A DNA stretch of 64,000 bases from Synaphobranchus kaupii (GCA_029718625.1 CM056380.1:48844620-48908619), one strand, 5' to 3'. Positions 1 through 11,042 are shown, counted from the first letter of the stretch. Notes: generated by a model not told the origin, from the sequence alone. Numbers and translations are program-made.

Positions 1-308
1 CAGTGGAGAGACTGGAGGAGGAGATGAGTGGGCCAGTGGAGAGACTGGAGCAGGAGATGAGTGGGCCAGTGGAGAGACTGGAGGAGGAGATGAGTGGGCC
101 AGTAGAGAGACTGGAGGAGGAGATGAGTGGGCCAGTGGAGAGACTGGAGCAGGAGATGAGTGGGCCAGTGGAGAGACTGGAGCAGGAGATGAGTAGGCCA
201 GTGGAGAGACTGGAGGAGAAGATGAGTGGGCCAGTGGAGAGACTGGAGGAGGAGATGAGTGGGCCAGTGGAGAGGAGGAGGAGATGAGTGGGCCAGTGGA
301 GAGACTGG
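1..308. repeat. 33-bp purine-rich minisatellite, about 9 units, truncated by window edge
   Basis: Units of 33 bp built on ggccagtggagagactgg followed by a gag-rich stretch repeat head to tail. The last unit has lost an internal piece around 270-280. Because 33 is a multiple of three, the + strand stays open and would read an 11-residue repeat of the type VERLEEEMSGP. I see no splice sites, start context or known domain, so I treat it as a minisatellite. The left end lies outside the window, so a coding tandem-repeat exon cannot be fully excluded. Confidence 0.85.
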
Positions 309-394
309 AGCAGACTGTTTTTAATTACCCTCCACCTTCCACTCTCTTTGGAGGACATCTTTATTTAAACTTTTACATTATCGTGCTACAGATT

Positions 395-396
<2 letters not shown>

Positions 397-425
<29 letters not shown>

Positions 426-479
426 CTGTGTCTGTATGAGTGTGTGTTTGTCTGTGTGAGCCTGTTCTTGTGTGTGTAT
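397..479. repeat. (GT)n microsatellite, left part, interrupted by a hAT insertion
   Basis: Pure GT runs from about 397 to 425 and then degenerates into a GT-rich stretch with tgtctg and gagtgt interruptions. The same kind of sequence resumes after position 950, so this was one GT tract before the element at 480-950 landed in it. Confidence 0.85.
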
Positions 480-950
480 TAGGGTTGTCACGATATCCGA
501 TAATATAGCGATATTTGAAAATAATTCTATAGCCATGATATTTTTTTAAATATATTATTTAAAAAAATGATTATTATCATTGTTATTCATATTCTAAGGA
601 TGAAACATATGTACATGATTTTAAATAATATTATTCATTGGAAGTAAATAGGTGCGTTAATAATTCAAAATCTGTATAACTCTAAATCTTTGCATTACTG
701 CGTGTGCCGTGGCCTGCCCGACAAATCTGATTGGAGCGTCATTTCCTGCTCCATTTTCTATTTTAGTTCTGCTGATGTTTTTTTTTATTTATATTTGGTT
801 ATTATTATTTGCTCTGTATTTATTATTTTGTTATTATTTGTATACAGGCTATTTAGACTATGGTTGTCATAATATCCGATAATATCGGATATCGCATTAT
901 TTGTTAAAAGCATATCAACGATATGAAAATGGGATATCGTGACAACTCTA
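480..950. mobile_element. Non-autonomous hAT-type element (MITE) with 8-bp target duplication
   Basis: The left end reads tagggttgtcacgatatcc and the right end, read on the opposite strand, tagagttgtcacgatatccc, giving terminal inverted repeats of about 18 bp. The 8 bases gtgtgtat occur immediately before (472-479) and immediately after (951-958), a clean 8-bp target-site duplication as made by hAT transposases. The interior is AT-rich, has a second sub-terminal copy of the atatccgataat motif near 870, and carries no plausible transposase ORF. It must have been moved in trans. Confidence 0.85.
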
Positions 951-965
951 GTGTGTATGTGTACG

Positions 966-1004
<39 letters not shown>

Positions 1005-1129
1005 AGTGTGTGTGTCTATGTGAGCGTATTCTTGTGTGTGTACGTGTTTGCATGTGTGAGTGTGTGTGTGTGTGTGTGTATGTAGTGTGTGTGTCTATGT
1101 GAGCGTATTCTTGTGTGTGTACGTGTTTG

Positions 1130-1176
<47 letters not shown>

Positions 1177-1188
1177 GTGTGTGTGTGT

Positions 1189-1243
<55 letters not shown>

Positions 1244-1255
1244 ATGTGTGTGTTT
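951..1255. repeat. (GT)n microsatellite with a duplicated 78-bp block
   Basis: Long GT tract with interruptions. A block running from the GT run through tgtagtgtgtgtgtctatg and gagcgtattcttgtg to gtacgtgtttgcatg occurs twice, around 999-1057 and 1077-1134, so the tract has also grown by block duplication. The Cys/Val and His/Thr ORFs through it are translation artefacts. Confidence 0.9.
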
Positions 1256-1929
1256 ACCGTGTCTGTGTCAGTTGCTCCTACCGGCTGCCCAGCCAGGTGA
1301 GTGTTCAGCAGACCAGGGATGGAGCGGCTGTTTGAAGAGATTGTAATTCTGGTCAGGCCACTGGAGCAGACAAACCAATTTAGAGCCATCATGCCCTCAT
1401 TCAGTCTACACACAGGACCACACTCTGAGCAGGTGCACTCTCAGGAGGGGGGGCGGCAAGGGGGTCACAGGAGCCCTGATCGGGCGTGGCAAGGGTGCTG
1501 GGTTCACTACGACACAGCTCTAATCACATGACAAGAGTGACGCCATTTGGAGTCAATTAAGTTCTCCATGCTTTCACTTTATTTTTTTTCCGTTTCGCTT
1601 CTTTCTATCTTTCTGTTGTTATGTGCCGATATTATGTGATTGATTGAAGCCTTATGAAAAATGGAACAGTAGACCATGAAACAGCACTGATCAGTCCTGG
1701 GACCTGGGCCCAACGATGAGCGCTGTCTTTCTGGTCAGGCCTGACATGGGAATCGGCCAGTAATTGAGGTGGCAGAGGAGGTAAATTAGGGCTGTAAGGT
1801 CATGGGATTCTACTTGGTTCTATTTAACAGATTAAAAGATCTATTTGTTATGATTTTATATTGCTGGCACCTTCATAACAGGGCCGTCACGGCTGTTACG
1901 GAGACAAAAGAGAAAAAAGAACCCTCTTC
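1256..1929. other. Intronic or 5' sequence, no gene recognised
   Basis: Unique-looking sequence. A good donor-like cag|gtgagt occurs at 1294-1302 but the bases upstream do not read as a cadherin exon (see rejected items). A short G-rich patch lies at 1447-1462. Nothing else is supported. Confidence 0.6.
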
Positions 1930-2530
1930 CCTTCCCCTCTCTCAATTCCATTCAATGCAGTTTTATTGGCATGGCAAGGATACTCTTATGTTACTAAAGA
2001 ATAATCTGAAACAATAAACCAATAAACAATAACCTATAAAATTATAACGGCATGGAAAAATGAACAAATACATGTATTTTCCTGCTCATTCAGTGTCTCT
2101 CGGGATATAGAATAATTATATATATTTCCATATTGTTGACACTGGGTCTCGGGGACAGCCCCCGTTCAGCGCAGTTTCAGATGATGTGCTGCATTCAGAC
2201 AGCTGTACAGCCCTGTCTTGTCTGCAATTATGTCATTTAGCTTGTGAGGACAGGTCAGACGCAGAAAGCGTGCAGCTACAATATCAGCTGACTGAAGGGG
2301 CTTTTTTTATGACTGAGCTCCTGGGCTTTCATTGCCTTCAATTGGAATGTGTCCTCGAAGCTTGATTTGAAGTGCATTGCGGAATTTTAATGCTCTTTCC
2401 TGGATATGTCTCGTCAGTGGATAATGACCTAATTCTGTCCTGCATGCATTATCCGCCATCTTCCTCTGTGCTGGCGGAATGTTTTTACAAAATTCTACAT
2501 GCAATCGTTCTATCGAATGCCTGTCCCATT
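1930..2530 (-). mobile_element. L2-like LINE fragment (C-terminus of the reverse-transcriptase ORF plus 3' end)
   Basis: On the minus strand, 2520 down to about 2307 reads a protein segment with EFCK, ACRTELGHYPL and QERALKFRNAL. This pattern is typical of the C-terminal end of fish non-LTR reverse-transcriptase ORFs. Further down the same strand, near 1980-1940, comes catgccaataaaact followed by tgaatggaattgagagag, the type of 3' end seen in L2-type fish LINEs; a related end occurs at about 12090-12120. The copy is 5'-truncated and its frame is decayed. Clade assignment is by motif memory only. Confidence 0.65.
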
Positions 2531-2568
2531 TAGAACAGTTATGCTGACTGTGTGACTCTCTCATGCAC

Positions 2569-2694
2569 TCGCGCACGCACACACACACGCGCACATATAC
2601 TGGCACGCACGCACGCACACACACGTATACTCACGTTCACACACATATGCACACACATATATACTGGCACACACACACACGCACATACACACAT

Positions 2695-2727
<33 letters not shown>

Positions 2728-2765
2728 CACACGCACACGCACACACACACACACACACACACACG
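2569..2765. repeat. (CA)n / CG-rich alternating microsatellite
   Basis: Compound tract of cacaca, gcacgcac and catatac blocks; strict purine-pyrimidine alternation over most of its length. ORFs on both strands are artefacts of the dinucleotide repeat. Confidence 0.9.
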
Positions 2766-4381
2766 GACGAGCCCCCTTTTAGTTCTTTATTTCTGAGGAG
2801 CAGCTGAAAGTGTGGCCCACTCTTTGCCCTCTCCACCTTTTGCCCTCAATCCCGGGTAATTACCTGCAGGTCCTGTTCCTTCAACCCCCCTTGCTTCCGC
2901 TCTCCCACGACCCCACTCACCTGCCTCCCCCCAATCACAGTGCAACAATAGCCCAGTGCCCGCCCCGCCATACGCTGGCTACAGACACGCTGGCCTCCGG
3001 GTTAATGTGTTCCTCTCTCTCTTTTATCAACACAAACAGACTACTGTAGATACATACTGCCTAGGTTACCTCCCACTATAAAAGTAATTATACACGGTCC
3101 AGACAAGTGGAAAAAACTATTATGCATACCGCCCACACCACTGTACATCGATCATGTATCCTTTAGACATGCACAACACAACCAGATGAGCACAAATATA
3201 AATATCTGTGCTTAACAATGCAGACTAGCACTGACCTTAAGAATAATTGAGCTATTTACAGACCCAGATTTCAGATAATTACAACTCCAACCCATCATTT
3301 AATCAGATTGCACTTGTCCATTACTTTTTATAGTACAGCTCTGTCATAACGGCGAAGCGGCATACCCTGTGCTTACAGGGATATTGTGCGTTAGCAGTAT
3401 GGAGCTCTATGTACAGTTGTGGCGTGTGATGAAGCCCGTGGTTCAGTCACTTGTCCGTCCTGCTGCCTGCAGCTCTGAGCGCTCAGCGGGAGAGCGGTGT
3501 TCTCCGCTGTGTGTGTTCTGCTGCTCCTCGCTTCTGCGCAAACACAGCTGGCTCTGTCGCTCGCGTGGCTCCGCACGACTTGATTAGGCGGCGTGGTGCG
3601 CCGCGCATTCACGACGCCGAATACAGCCCCCGCTAACCAGGACTCCACAGGGCCCCCTTCCTATAGAGCCTGGGTTTTCCACAGGGGGTCCATGGAGCCC
3701 TGGGGGGTTCTTGAAGGTACTTGTAGGGGGTCCTTAGCCAGACGTGATATGCAATGACTGTATGCAGTATATATTTTTGGAAATATAAATGAAAATATAA
3801 AACTTTTTTTAAATTATAACCCTTAACTTGACGATCTGATGGCGATCCCCTGGATGCCTTTGAGACAGGGTGGGGGGTCCCTGTTGAGAGGGAGTACTGT
3901 CTCCTACGGCTAGGTGGGACAGGGAAGATGCATAAATCAGGCCTGTTTAACTAAAGAGGGTATTTCCTAGACCAGTGGCTCTTTGGAGTGTTGATTAGCC
4001 CACATTCTGTGGCGTGAAGGCTCTGATGCACTGTTGCACCCTCTGGCCAGAACGCCAGGAAATTACCCACAATGCATCACTTTAATTCCAGGTGCCAGGC
4101 AGAGAGCTGAGTCTCTAGTGTATCTCAGCTTGGGACTGTGCCACCAGGGTCTGCATGTGCAGTCAAGACCCTGTGACTGTGCGTCTAAAAATACTGTGTC
4201 AAGAGAACTCTTCTGAATTCATCTGAATATAATGCTTTCACACAGTCAAATGAAAACCTGAAATCAAACTCAAATAGGCTTTATGTTTTTTAGGCACAGA
4301 TATGGGTCCAGTAGCTAAACATTTTCTGATGATTGATTATGCTTGGAGAAATTATTCTAGTGAGTGCAGAGGTTTACAAGG
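2766..4381. other. Non-coding stretch with a CpG-rich patch
   Basis: No exon recognised. From about 3430 to 3640 the sequence is distinctly richer in CpG and GC than its surroundings (ctccgc, ctcgcgtgg, ggcgtggtgcgccgcgc), which could be a small regulatory CpG island or an old transposon. From about 3660 to 3900 G-rich stretches such as gggggtcc recur. I could not identify a promoter. Confidence 0.4.
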
Positions 4382-4463
4382 GAGTGTATGTGTGTCTGCC
4401 TGTTTGTGTGTGTGTGTTTTCTGTATGTGTTCATGGGTGTTTGTGTGTGTGTGTGTGTGTGTG
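4382..4463. repeat. (GT)n microsatellite, left of hAT insertion
   Basis: GT-rich tract ending in an uninterrupted (GT) run directly against the left terminus of the hAT-like element at 4464. The run continues on the other side from 5484. Confidence 0.85.
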
Positions 4464-5481
4464 CAGTGGCGCCCCCAGCTGTACGCAGAGTACGCAGTCT
4501 GCGTACCTTAGCAACAACAGCAAAATTAGTATTTCCATTAAAACTGATGTGAATTGTCAAAGTCTTTCCGTCTCTGTTTCTACGATGTTGAGTAATGATA
4601 TTTGCTTATTGTCTTCGTTGTATTGCCTGGTTATTGTATTTTCCAAGTTTTGCATATTTCAAACATTTGAAAGTGATTGGAAGACACAGTTGAAAGTAAT
4701 TGGAGGACCACCTTTTTCTTTAGACCGGGAAAGAGTTGCCTTTTTACTTGTCAGTCAAGATAACTAACTTAAACGAATACAGTAATTGACGTTAGCCAAA
4801 TATGTCAAATAAAAGAAAGCAGCTCAGCATTGTGGAACTCTTGAGTCTGAAAAATAATGAAAATAACAATTCGGAGAATCAGCTTTCGGAGAACCAGTCC
4901 TACGCTGAGGATGAGTTAGCCCCACCGGGAGACGAGCTACCCACCAAAATGTTATTTTATTTGCAGCGACTTGCTCTTGCTTGTGCTCTTGCTCTCTCTC
5001 ACACACACACAATTGGCGTGCATATATTTTATTAGAAATTTAAGCAGTGAATACATTTTGTTGAGCATGTTCGATAGTTACATTGACTTGTCAGAAGTGT
5101 TTTCATTGTGTTAACATTAACTGTGCGGAACGTCGCGTAACAGCTTGTTGCACGCAACATTTCCATTCTATTGTGAGGTCTCTCCGGTTTTCCTGATGAA
5201 ATATCAGGCTACTGTAAGTCACGTAACATCTTTTTGCGCGCAACATTTCCATTCTATTTTGAAGTAAGTCTCTCCGGTTTTGCTGATGAAAGATCAGACT
5301 TTAACGTAGGCTAGGCTAGGCTCCTACGTTAGAACCTCTTGTAATATGCAACCTTATGAGTGCAAAATATATCTGTAAATTACGTTGTAACGTTAGTCCT
5401 AAGCAGTGGCTTTGTTTTCATGTAGCCTATGGCTTGGCCTACTCTGTTGCGTACCCCGGGAAGAAATCCTGCGGGCGCCCC

Positions 5482-5483
<2 letters not shown>
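4464..5483 (+). mobile_element. Internally deleted hAT-like transposon retaining the start of a transposase ORF
   Basis: The left terminus is cagtggcgcccccag. The right terminus read in reverse is caggggcgcccgcag, giving imperfect TIRs of about 15 bp. The flanks are tgtgtgtg on both sides, consistent with an 8-bp hAT target duplication although low-complexity. At 4802 an ATG opens an ORF that begins MSNKRKQLSIVELL, a lysine-rich start resembling N-termini of fish hAT/ZMYM-type transposases. It runs about 45 codons with acidic sequence before losing similarity and stopping at 5035. There is no BED finger or catalytic domain. An imperfect 86-bp direct duplication (about 5132-5215 and 5218-5305, containing gcaacatttccattctat twice) occupies the right half. 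Confidence 0.7.

Positions 5484-5572
<89 letters not shown>
5484..5572. repeat. (GT)n microsatellite, right of hAT insertion
   Basis: About 44 GT dinucleotides with one T interruption near 5494. It is the continuation of the tract that ends at 4463. Confidence 0.95.
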
Positions 5573-5711
5573 GTATGTGGGAGGAGGGGGCAGGATGAGT
5601 GGGTGTAAGGGCCTGTGAGAGAGGGGCGAGGTTGGGGGACTCTGAGTGTCTTATCGCTCTCTGTCTGCCGTCTCCATCTGCCGGATGTAATTAGTGTGCA
5701 GCGAGCAGAGA

Positions 5712-6060
5712 CACCAGCTGTCAGAGAGAGAGAGAGACGGAGAGAGGGAGGAGAAAGAGAGAGAAGGAGAAAAGAGAATAGCAAGAAGGAAGGTGAGGGA
5801 GAAAGAGAAGGATGGAGAAAGAGAACTGGAACAGTAGAGGGGCGAGGATGAAAAAAGAAGGAGAGCGAGAGATAGAGAGGAGAGTGAAGGATAAGCAGAG
5901 AGATTTTGGAGCTGGAGGACAATGATGGAAACAGAATCAAAAAAAGAGAAAGATAAATGAATGGGTTGTGAAAATGAGAAGAGAGATGGGAAAACAGAGA
6001 AGGAGAGATGTGGGGGAAAGGGGGAGGGAGCCAGGAGAGGCTAAAATAAAGAAAGAGAGA
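5712..6060. repeat. Purine-rich (GA)n tract
   Basis: About 350 bases of almost pure A/G on the + strand, made of agag and gaaag motifs with gagg interruptions. It lies about 230 bases before the acceptor of the cadherin exon at 6295. Such homopurine stretches can form triplex DNA. The long proline/serine ORF on the minus strand is an artefact. Confidence 0.85.
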
Positions 6061-6294
6061 ATAGAAACTATAAACACCCACACCTACTCCTGAAATTATA
6101 CGAAATGCAAAGCCACACATGAATTCTTCCTCTGTACACTCCTAGAACCCTGCTGCGAAGTGGAGTGAGTCCCAGCATAATTTGGATTGGCTCTCAGTCT
6201 CTCCTCTGTATGTGCGAATGATGCCTCTAACAAGACTACAAGACTGTGACTAACTCCATATGTTACTCTGTCCCCTCCCCCGCCCCTCCCACAG

Positions 6295-6407
6295 GTAACA
6301 CCAACAGCATCTTTGCTCTGGACTTTGTGAGCGGCTCCCTGACTGTGAGCGGACATCTGGACAGAGAAAACCCCCTCTACTCGGGTGGATTTGTCCTCAC
6401 TGTCAAG
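6295..6407 (+). CDS. Cadherin-related protein, exon (part of an extracellular cadherin repeat)
   Basis: The exon follows a polypyrimidine tract and cccacag acceptor. It begins with two bases of a glycine codon and ends after a complete Lys codon at a GT donor (aag|gtgcag, a weak match). It encodes about 37 residues of a cadherin (EC) domain: a beta strand IFALDF, the turn SGSLTV, the conserved calcium-binding LDRE, and a strand FVLTVK. The reading frame joins directly to 13482-13670, which supplies the rest of the same domain. Cadherin repeats are extracellular, calcium-rigidified adhesion modules. The pattern resembles EC domains of the CDHR1/CDHR2 type more than classical cadherins, by recollection only. 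Earlier exons lie left of the window. Confidence 0.85.
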
Positions 6408-7039
6408 GTGCAGTTGAGGGTGGGGCACATGTGGGTAGTTATAATTAGTGGTGTGCTTTAGGACATTGTTACCTAGAGTCATTTTAAGCTTATTTCCCTG
6501 AGATCTGGCTCTTTTGGAATATCATGACTGTGGTCTTATTCATGTCCACTGTCAGGGCCCAGGTCTGACAGCACTGCTCTAAGAGACCCAGGGCCCTATC
6601 TTACACCCGGCGCAAAGCGGTGCTAACCCAAACGCAAGTGTCTTTGCTATCTTACACCCGGTGCTGGGTTCATTATAACGCCTAGCGTTCACGTCGTTTA
6701 ACTACCATGTATTCTTGCGCCCGTTGCAAGTGAACTGGGCGTGTTGGTCTTAAGATGAGGAGTGGCCAGGATTCTTTTTGGCGTATTGCTATCTTGAGCC
6801 AGCAGAAAGCGCTTGCACAAGAACCACCACAAACCTGGTCTAAAGTCATGTCGCAGTTGTTTACATGTTATTTTAACGGCGCATATAAGTACGTCTACAT
6901 AGGCGTGTGCACAACGCGCGTACCCTCCTGTCTGTTACATACAGGGGCGCGCACAAGCATGACTAGAATATCTAAATATTATTATTATGTAGGCTATATC
7001 AAAAATGCATAATAATAAAAGGTTCCATAGGTCCACATA

Positions 7040-8658
7040 CAGTCAAGCCGGAAAGTCTGCACACCCCTTTCACCTTCTCCACATTTTATTACGTTACAGA
7101 CATATTCAACAATAGATTGAGTTCATTTTTTGTTTCAAAATTCTACACAAAATAGCCCATAATGACAAAGTGAAAACATGTTTTTAGACATTTGTGCTCA
7201 TTTATTAAAAATCTAAATGTAAAATATCATATGTACACCCTTTGATATGACACCCAAAAGTGAGCTGAAGTGCATTTTGTTTCCACTTAAACTGCTTGAG
7301 ATGTTTCTACAACTTAATTGGAGTCCACCTGTGACAAATTCAATTGATTGGACATGATTGGGGATTGCCAACACCTGCCTATATAAGGTCCCACAGTTGA
7401 CAGTGCATGTCAGAGCAAACTCCAAGCCATGGGGTCAAAGGAATTATCTGCAGACCTCAGAAACAGGATTGCGTCAAGGCATAGATCTGGAGAAGGGTAC
7501 GGAAAAATCTCTGCAGCTTTACAGGTCCCAAAGAGCACAGTGGCCACCATCATTTGTAAATGAAAGAAGTTTGGAATCACCAAGAATCTTCCTAGACCTG
7601 GCCGCCCGGCCAAACTGAGCAATCGGGGAAGACGGGCCTTGGCCAGGGAGGTGAGCAGGAACCCGAGGGTCACTCTGACAGAGCTCCAGCGTATCCTTGT
7701 GGAGATGGGAGAACCTTTTAGAAGATCAACCAATCAGGCCTTTATGGTAGAGTGGCCAGACGGAAGCCCCTCCTTAGTAAAAGGCACATCACAGCCCGCT
7801 TGGAATTTGCCAAAAGGCACCTAGAGGACTCTCAAACCATGAGAATCAAGATTCTCTGGTCTGATGAAACCAAAATTGAACTTTTTGGCCTGAATACCAA
7901 GCGTCACGTCTGGAGGAAACCAGGCACCGCTCATCACCTGGCTAATACCATCCCTACAGTGAAGCATGGCGGTGGCAGCATCATGATGTGGGGATGTTTT
8001 TCAGCAGTGGGAACGGGCGACTAGTCCTGATAGAGGGAAAGATGAATGCAGCTAAGTACACCGAGATCCTTGAAGAAAACATGCTCCAGAGCGCTCTGGA
8101 CCTCAGACTGGGGCGAAGGTTTACCTTCCAACATGACAACGACCCGAAGCACACAGCCAAGAGAACAAAGGAGTGGCTTCGGAGAAAGTCTGTGCATGTC
8201 CTTGAGTGGCCCAGCCAAAGCCCAGACCTGAATCCAATTGAACATCTGTGGAAAGAGCTGAAAATGGCTGTGTACCGACGTTCCCCATCCAACCTGACGG
8301 AGCTTGCAAGGATATGCCAAGAGGAATGGGCAAAAATGTCCAGAAATAAGTGTGCCAAGCTCGTAGCTTCTTTCCCAAGACGCCTTGAAGCTGTAATCGC
8401 TGCCAAAGGTGCAGCAACCAAGTATTAGGCTAAGGGTGTGTACAGATATGTAACCCCTAAATAACCTATTTTTGTCAGTAAAATAAAATTGCATATTTTT
8501 TTTTTTTTTTCGAAAAACCTGTTTTCACTTCATCATTATTGGCTATTGTGTGTAGATGTTTGAGGCAAAAATTGAACTCAATCTATTGTAGAATATGTCT
8601 GTAACGTAATAAAATGTGGAGAAGGTGAAAGGGATGTGCAGACTTTCCAGCTTGACTG
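7040..8658 (+). mobile_element. Tc1-like transposon, about 1.62 kb, degenerate
   Basis: The left end cagtcaagccggaaagtctg and right end cagacttt-ccagcttgactg are inverted copies, and long inverted repeats of roughly 200 bp surround a transposase pseudogene. The left end abuts a TA (7038-7039). On the right the expected TA reads TT, so the duplication has decayed. Size and layout are those of fish Tc1 elements. It sits inside the older element at 6591-10150. Confidence 0.9.
7429..8428 (+). pseudogene. Tc1-like transposase, broken by a stop and two frameshifts
   Basis: The start ATG at 7429 opens an N-terminal paired-like DNA-binding domain (MGSKELSADLRNRI). A TGA at 7561, where relatives have a tryptophan codon in a WKK motif, ends this frame after 44 codons. 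The homologous frame resumes, but a deletion around 7720 loses some residues and shifts frame, and a one-base indel lies near 8015. The catalytic motifs can all still be read across the frames: [15 protein letters not shown] and NPIEHLW, i.e. an intact DDE triad in a dead gene. The frame ends with TKY and TAG at 8426-8428, the usual Tc1 C-terminus. No functional protein is expected. Confidence 0.9.
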
Positions 8659-10150
8659 TTCCTTTCCCTCAGCGAAGGGGAATGCCACATTACATTGCTC
8701 TCAGCCCACTCCATCAACATCCAGGCGATGTGCGATGGTACGGGACAATGGCTATCCATTAAAAAGGAGCTGATAACACCTATATCAAGCCTAATGCGCG
8801 AATTGTCATTTACACCTAATGCGTGAATTGTCATTCAATGGGAAACTCGCACACTGCAATAGACGGACATTTGAGTTCTGAAAATGCGCTTCAGATGTCA
8901 TAACAATACAGCTCTGTTTATCTAGGAATACAGCCTGTAAGTAAATAGAATGGTTTGTGACTGAAAAAAGTTCAAAATCTTGTCCATTGAATATTGCTTT
9001 TATTGTTTTTCAAATAGCCTAGGCTACAGCGGATTCGCTGTGCATACATACGGTTTTTTTGATAGCCTATGGTTAAAAAATGGAGATAAATGTCACCATG
9101 TTAACTGAATTGTAACCTTAGCTATTCTTCGTCCTTCATATTTTTTAAATTACAGTGACAAGGTTTCCATACCCTCAGATTATTAAAACCCCACTGATTT
9201 CACCTGTTATTCCATAACTGAACAAAAGATTTTAAAGAGAACTAAGCATCTAATTAGAAACGATAACTAATTTGCAGCACATTACAATTAATTCACAAGT
9301 AATTTTAATACCATTATCTGCATGTGCGCTTTGCAGGAGCAGGTTTGTTTCCCCTGCTGTAAATCGCACTTTTCACGGTCTTCCTGGGAAAGTGGATCAT
9401 TTTAAAGCATTTCGCTACCAGTAAAACAGGTTGGTCACATTTCCATAAGCAGGACATTATAAAACAAGGGAAAATGTGTGCGAACCTATGGGTTGCCAAC
9501 CTGACAGCTTTAATGTATTTATTGTCATCATTAAGGCAAAATAGCGTTATTTATTTTATTAATCAAAATGAGAATGCAGGTAATGAACTTCGGATGAAGC
9601 TTGAACAGGAGTTAATTGCTTCATTGCATAATCAAACGAAATTAATTAAGCAAGAAGGCTAATTTGGCGTTTTCTAAGGTGAGACGGAAGCCATTGGTAG
9701 CTTATTCTCAGCTGTTGCAGGTGCCTTTAACAAAATTTAACCGCATATATTTTGTAAAATAACAACACTGTCGGGAATTACCGGAAACTCATAATGGTTT
9801 GTCCGAATAATATTTATCATAGGCTACTATTTATCCATATAGCCTATTCCTTGATCGCACTAAACACGCACGAGCATGTCTGTTTCGCCATCATATAAGC
9901 AATCCACCAAGGTGGAAAAGCAGGCTTTTAAAGGGTATGGGATATGACATTTTGATTGGTTTATTGCATGTCACGCCCAAGACACACCTATAATTAATGA
10001 AAAGACTAGGTTCAGCCCATTTGCACGCTGCGCCGTGCTTAGCGCCCAAAAAACACGCGGTTAAAATAGCAAAAGTGGACTTGGACACACCCTAAATGGA
10101 TTTTACGCCATGCGCTTAGATCAAGTGCTAAGATCGCCAAGATAGAGCCC

Positions 10151-10345
10151 CCAGTCTCTGCTGAAGCCCCTCCTCAGTGGGCCATAGTAGGACCAGGTTG
10201 TCTGCATAGAGCAGGAATCTCGCTTCAGAGTCATTTGGGGTGAGGCCATGGACTGCAGACTGTTCCAGCGGGGAGAAAAAATTAATTTATGTAGATTCTG
10301 AAGAGTGGTGGACTCAGACTGCAGCCCTGTCTCACCCCACACCCT
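10151..10345 (-). mobile_element. LINE reverse-transcriptase fragment
   Basis: On the minus strand, about 10260 down to 10170 reads NDSEARFLLYADNLVLLWPTE, containing the RT catalytic box YADD in the altered form YADN. Upstream on the same strand come remnants of the region preceding that box. Only about 195 bases survive, directly against the right end of the ISL2EU-like element, suggesting that element inserted into or beside an older LINE copy. Confidence 0.75.
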
Positions 10346-10399
10346 TGGGTGAAGAATTATGTTCTTTAATTTAAATTTTAATTATTACACTTTTTTGTT

Positions 10400-10460
10400 T
10401 TCTATTGTTTCTCTCTCTCTCTCTCTCTCTCACTCTCTCCCTCCCTCCCTCTCTCTGTGT
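10400..10460. repeat. (CT)n microsatellite
   Basis: Run of ctctct with ccctccct at its right end; low-complexity pyrimidine tract on the + strand. Confidence 0.85.
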
Positions 10461-10549
10461 TCTACCCATAATTACACAGGACAAGTGTAGGTTGCAGAGA
10501 TTCTCCAATTCCTCCATTTCTTCTTTCCCGCTACTCTGAAATCCCTATA

Positions 10550-10730
10550 TAGTGCCCTCCGTAATGTTTGGGGGCAAAGACATATTTATTCTTGATTTCG
10601 TTCTGTACTCCACAATTTTAGATTTATAATCAAACAATTTTTTAAAGGGTATTTTTATACATTTTGTTTTCACCATGTACAAATTACAGAACTTTTTATA
10701 CATACCCCCCCGCCCCCCCCCCCCATTTCA
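10550..10730. mobile_element. Tc1-like element relic (one terminal repeat)
   Basis: The sequence begins tagtgccctccgtaatgttt and continues with gttctgtactccacaatttt and the ttttcaccatgtacaaatta stretch. I recognise this as the terminal region of a widespread fish Tc1-like family. It ends in a poly-C tract. No transposase follows, so this is a solo end or truncated copy. Confidence 0.65.
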
Positions 10731-11039
10731 GTGAACTGGCCTAGGGTGACACAAAGGCTAGAGCCAGCCCTGAGTCCAGTACTGAAAATCTAGTTCAGGT
10801 GCTTCTCACAATTCTTCCAGTCAATAATGGAATAATGATGGAACTCATTGGTCTACCAATGCAGCAGCCAGGCTGACAGACAAGAGGAAGTGCAAAGGCT
10901 GTGATCCCAGTAAAGATGGCTACATGTGGAGAGACAGTGGTCTTTCTGAATTGAAAAGTAATTTCCCTCTCTGCTCACTGCATTATATTACCTTTTGCCA
11001 GTCTGGTATCAATTTGCAAGATTAGTCACCTGAAATGGG

Positions 11040-11042
<3 letters not shown>
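10731..11042. other. Intronic sequence, no feature seen
   Basis: Unique-looking sequence between the Tc1 relic and a microsatellite. No exon signature or recognisable repeat. Confidence 0.5.

Larger units (their letters stand above)
6591..10150. mobile_element. ISL2EU/Harbinger-like DNA element split by a Tc1 insertion
   Basis: The left end is gggccctatcttacacccgg and the right end, read on the other strand, is gggctctatcttggcgatct. They share a 12-bp terminal inverted repeat with one mismatch. The inner right arm (gatctaagcgcatggcg, then gggtgtgtccaag) matches the style of fish ISL2EU-type elements as I remember them. The bases cca flank both ends (6588-6590 and 10151-10153), a possible 3-bp target duplication. 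Subtracting the Tc1 at 7040-8658 leaves about 1.9 kb, without a convincing transposase ORF, so it is probably non-autonomous. Confidence 0.6.

Noticed and set aside
1256..1302. Possible small cadherin exon ending at a cag|gtgagt donor
   Set aside because: The donor is good, but the upstream bases read no cadherin-like peptide in the phase needed to join 6295, and the acceptor would lie inside a GT tract.
5380..6120. 246-codon minus-strand frame with Ser/Pro/Leu and His/Thr runs
   Set aside because: It is the complement of a (GA)n tract joined to a (GT)n tract and contains no domain.
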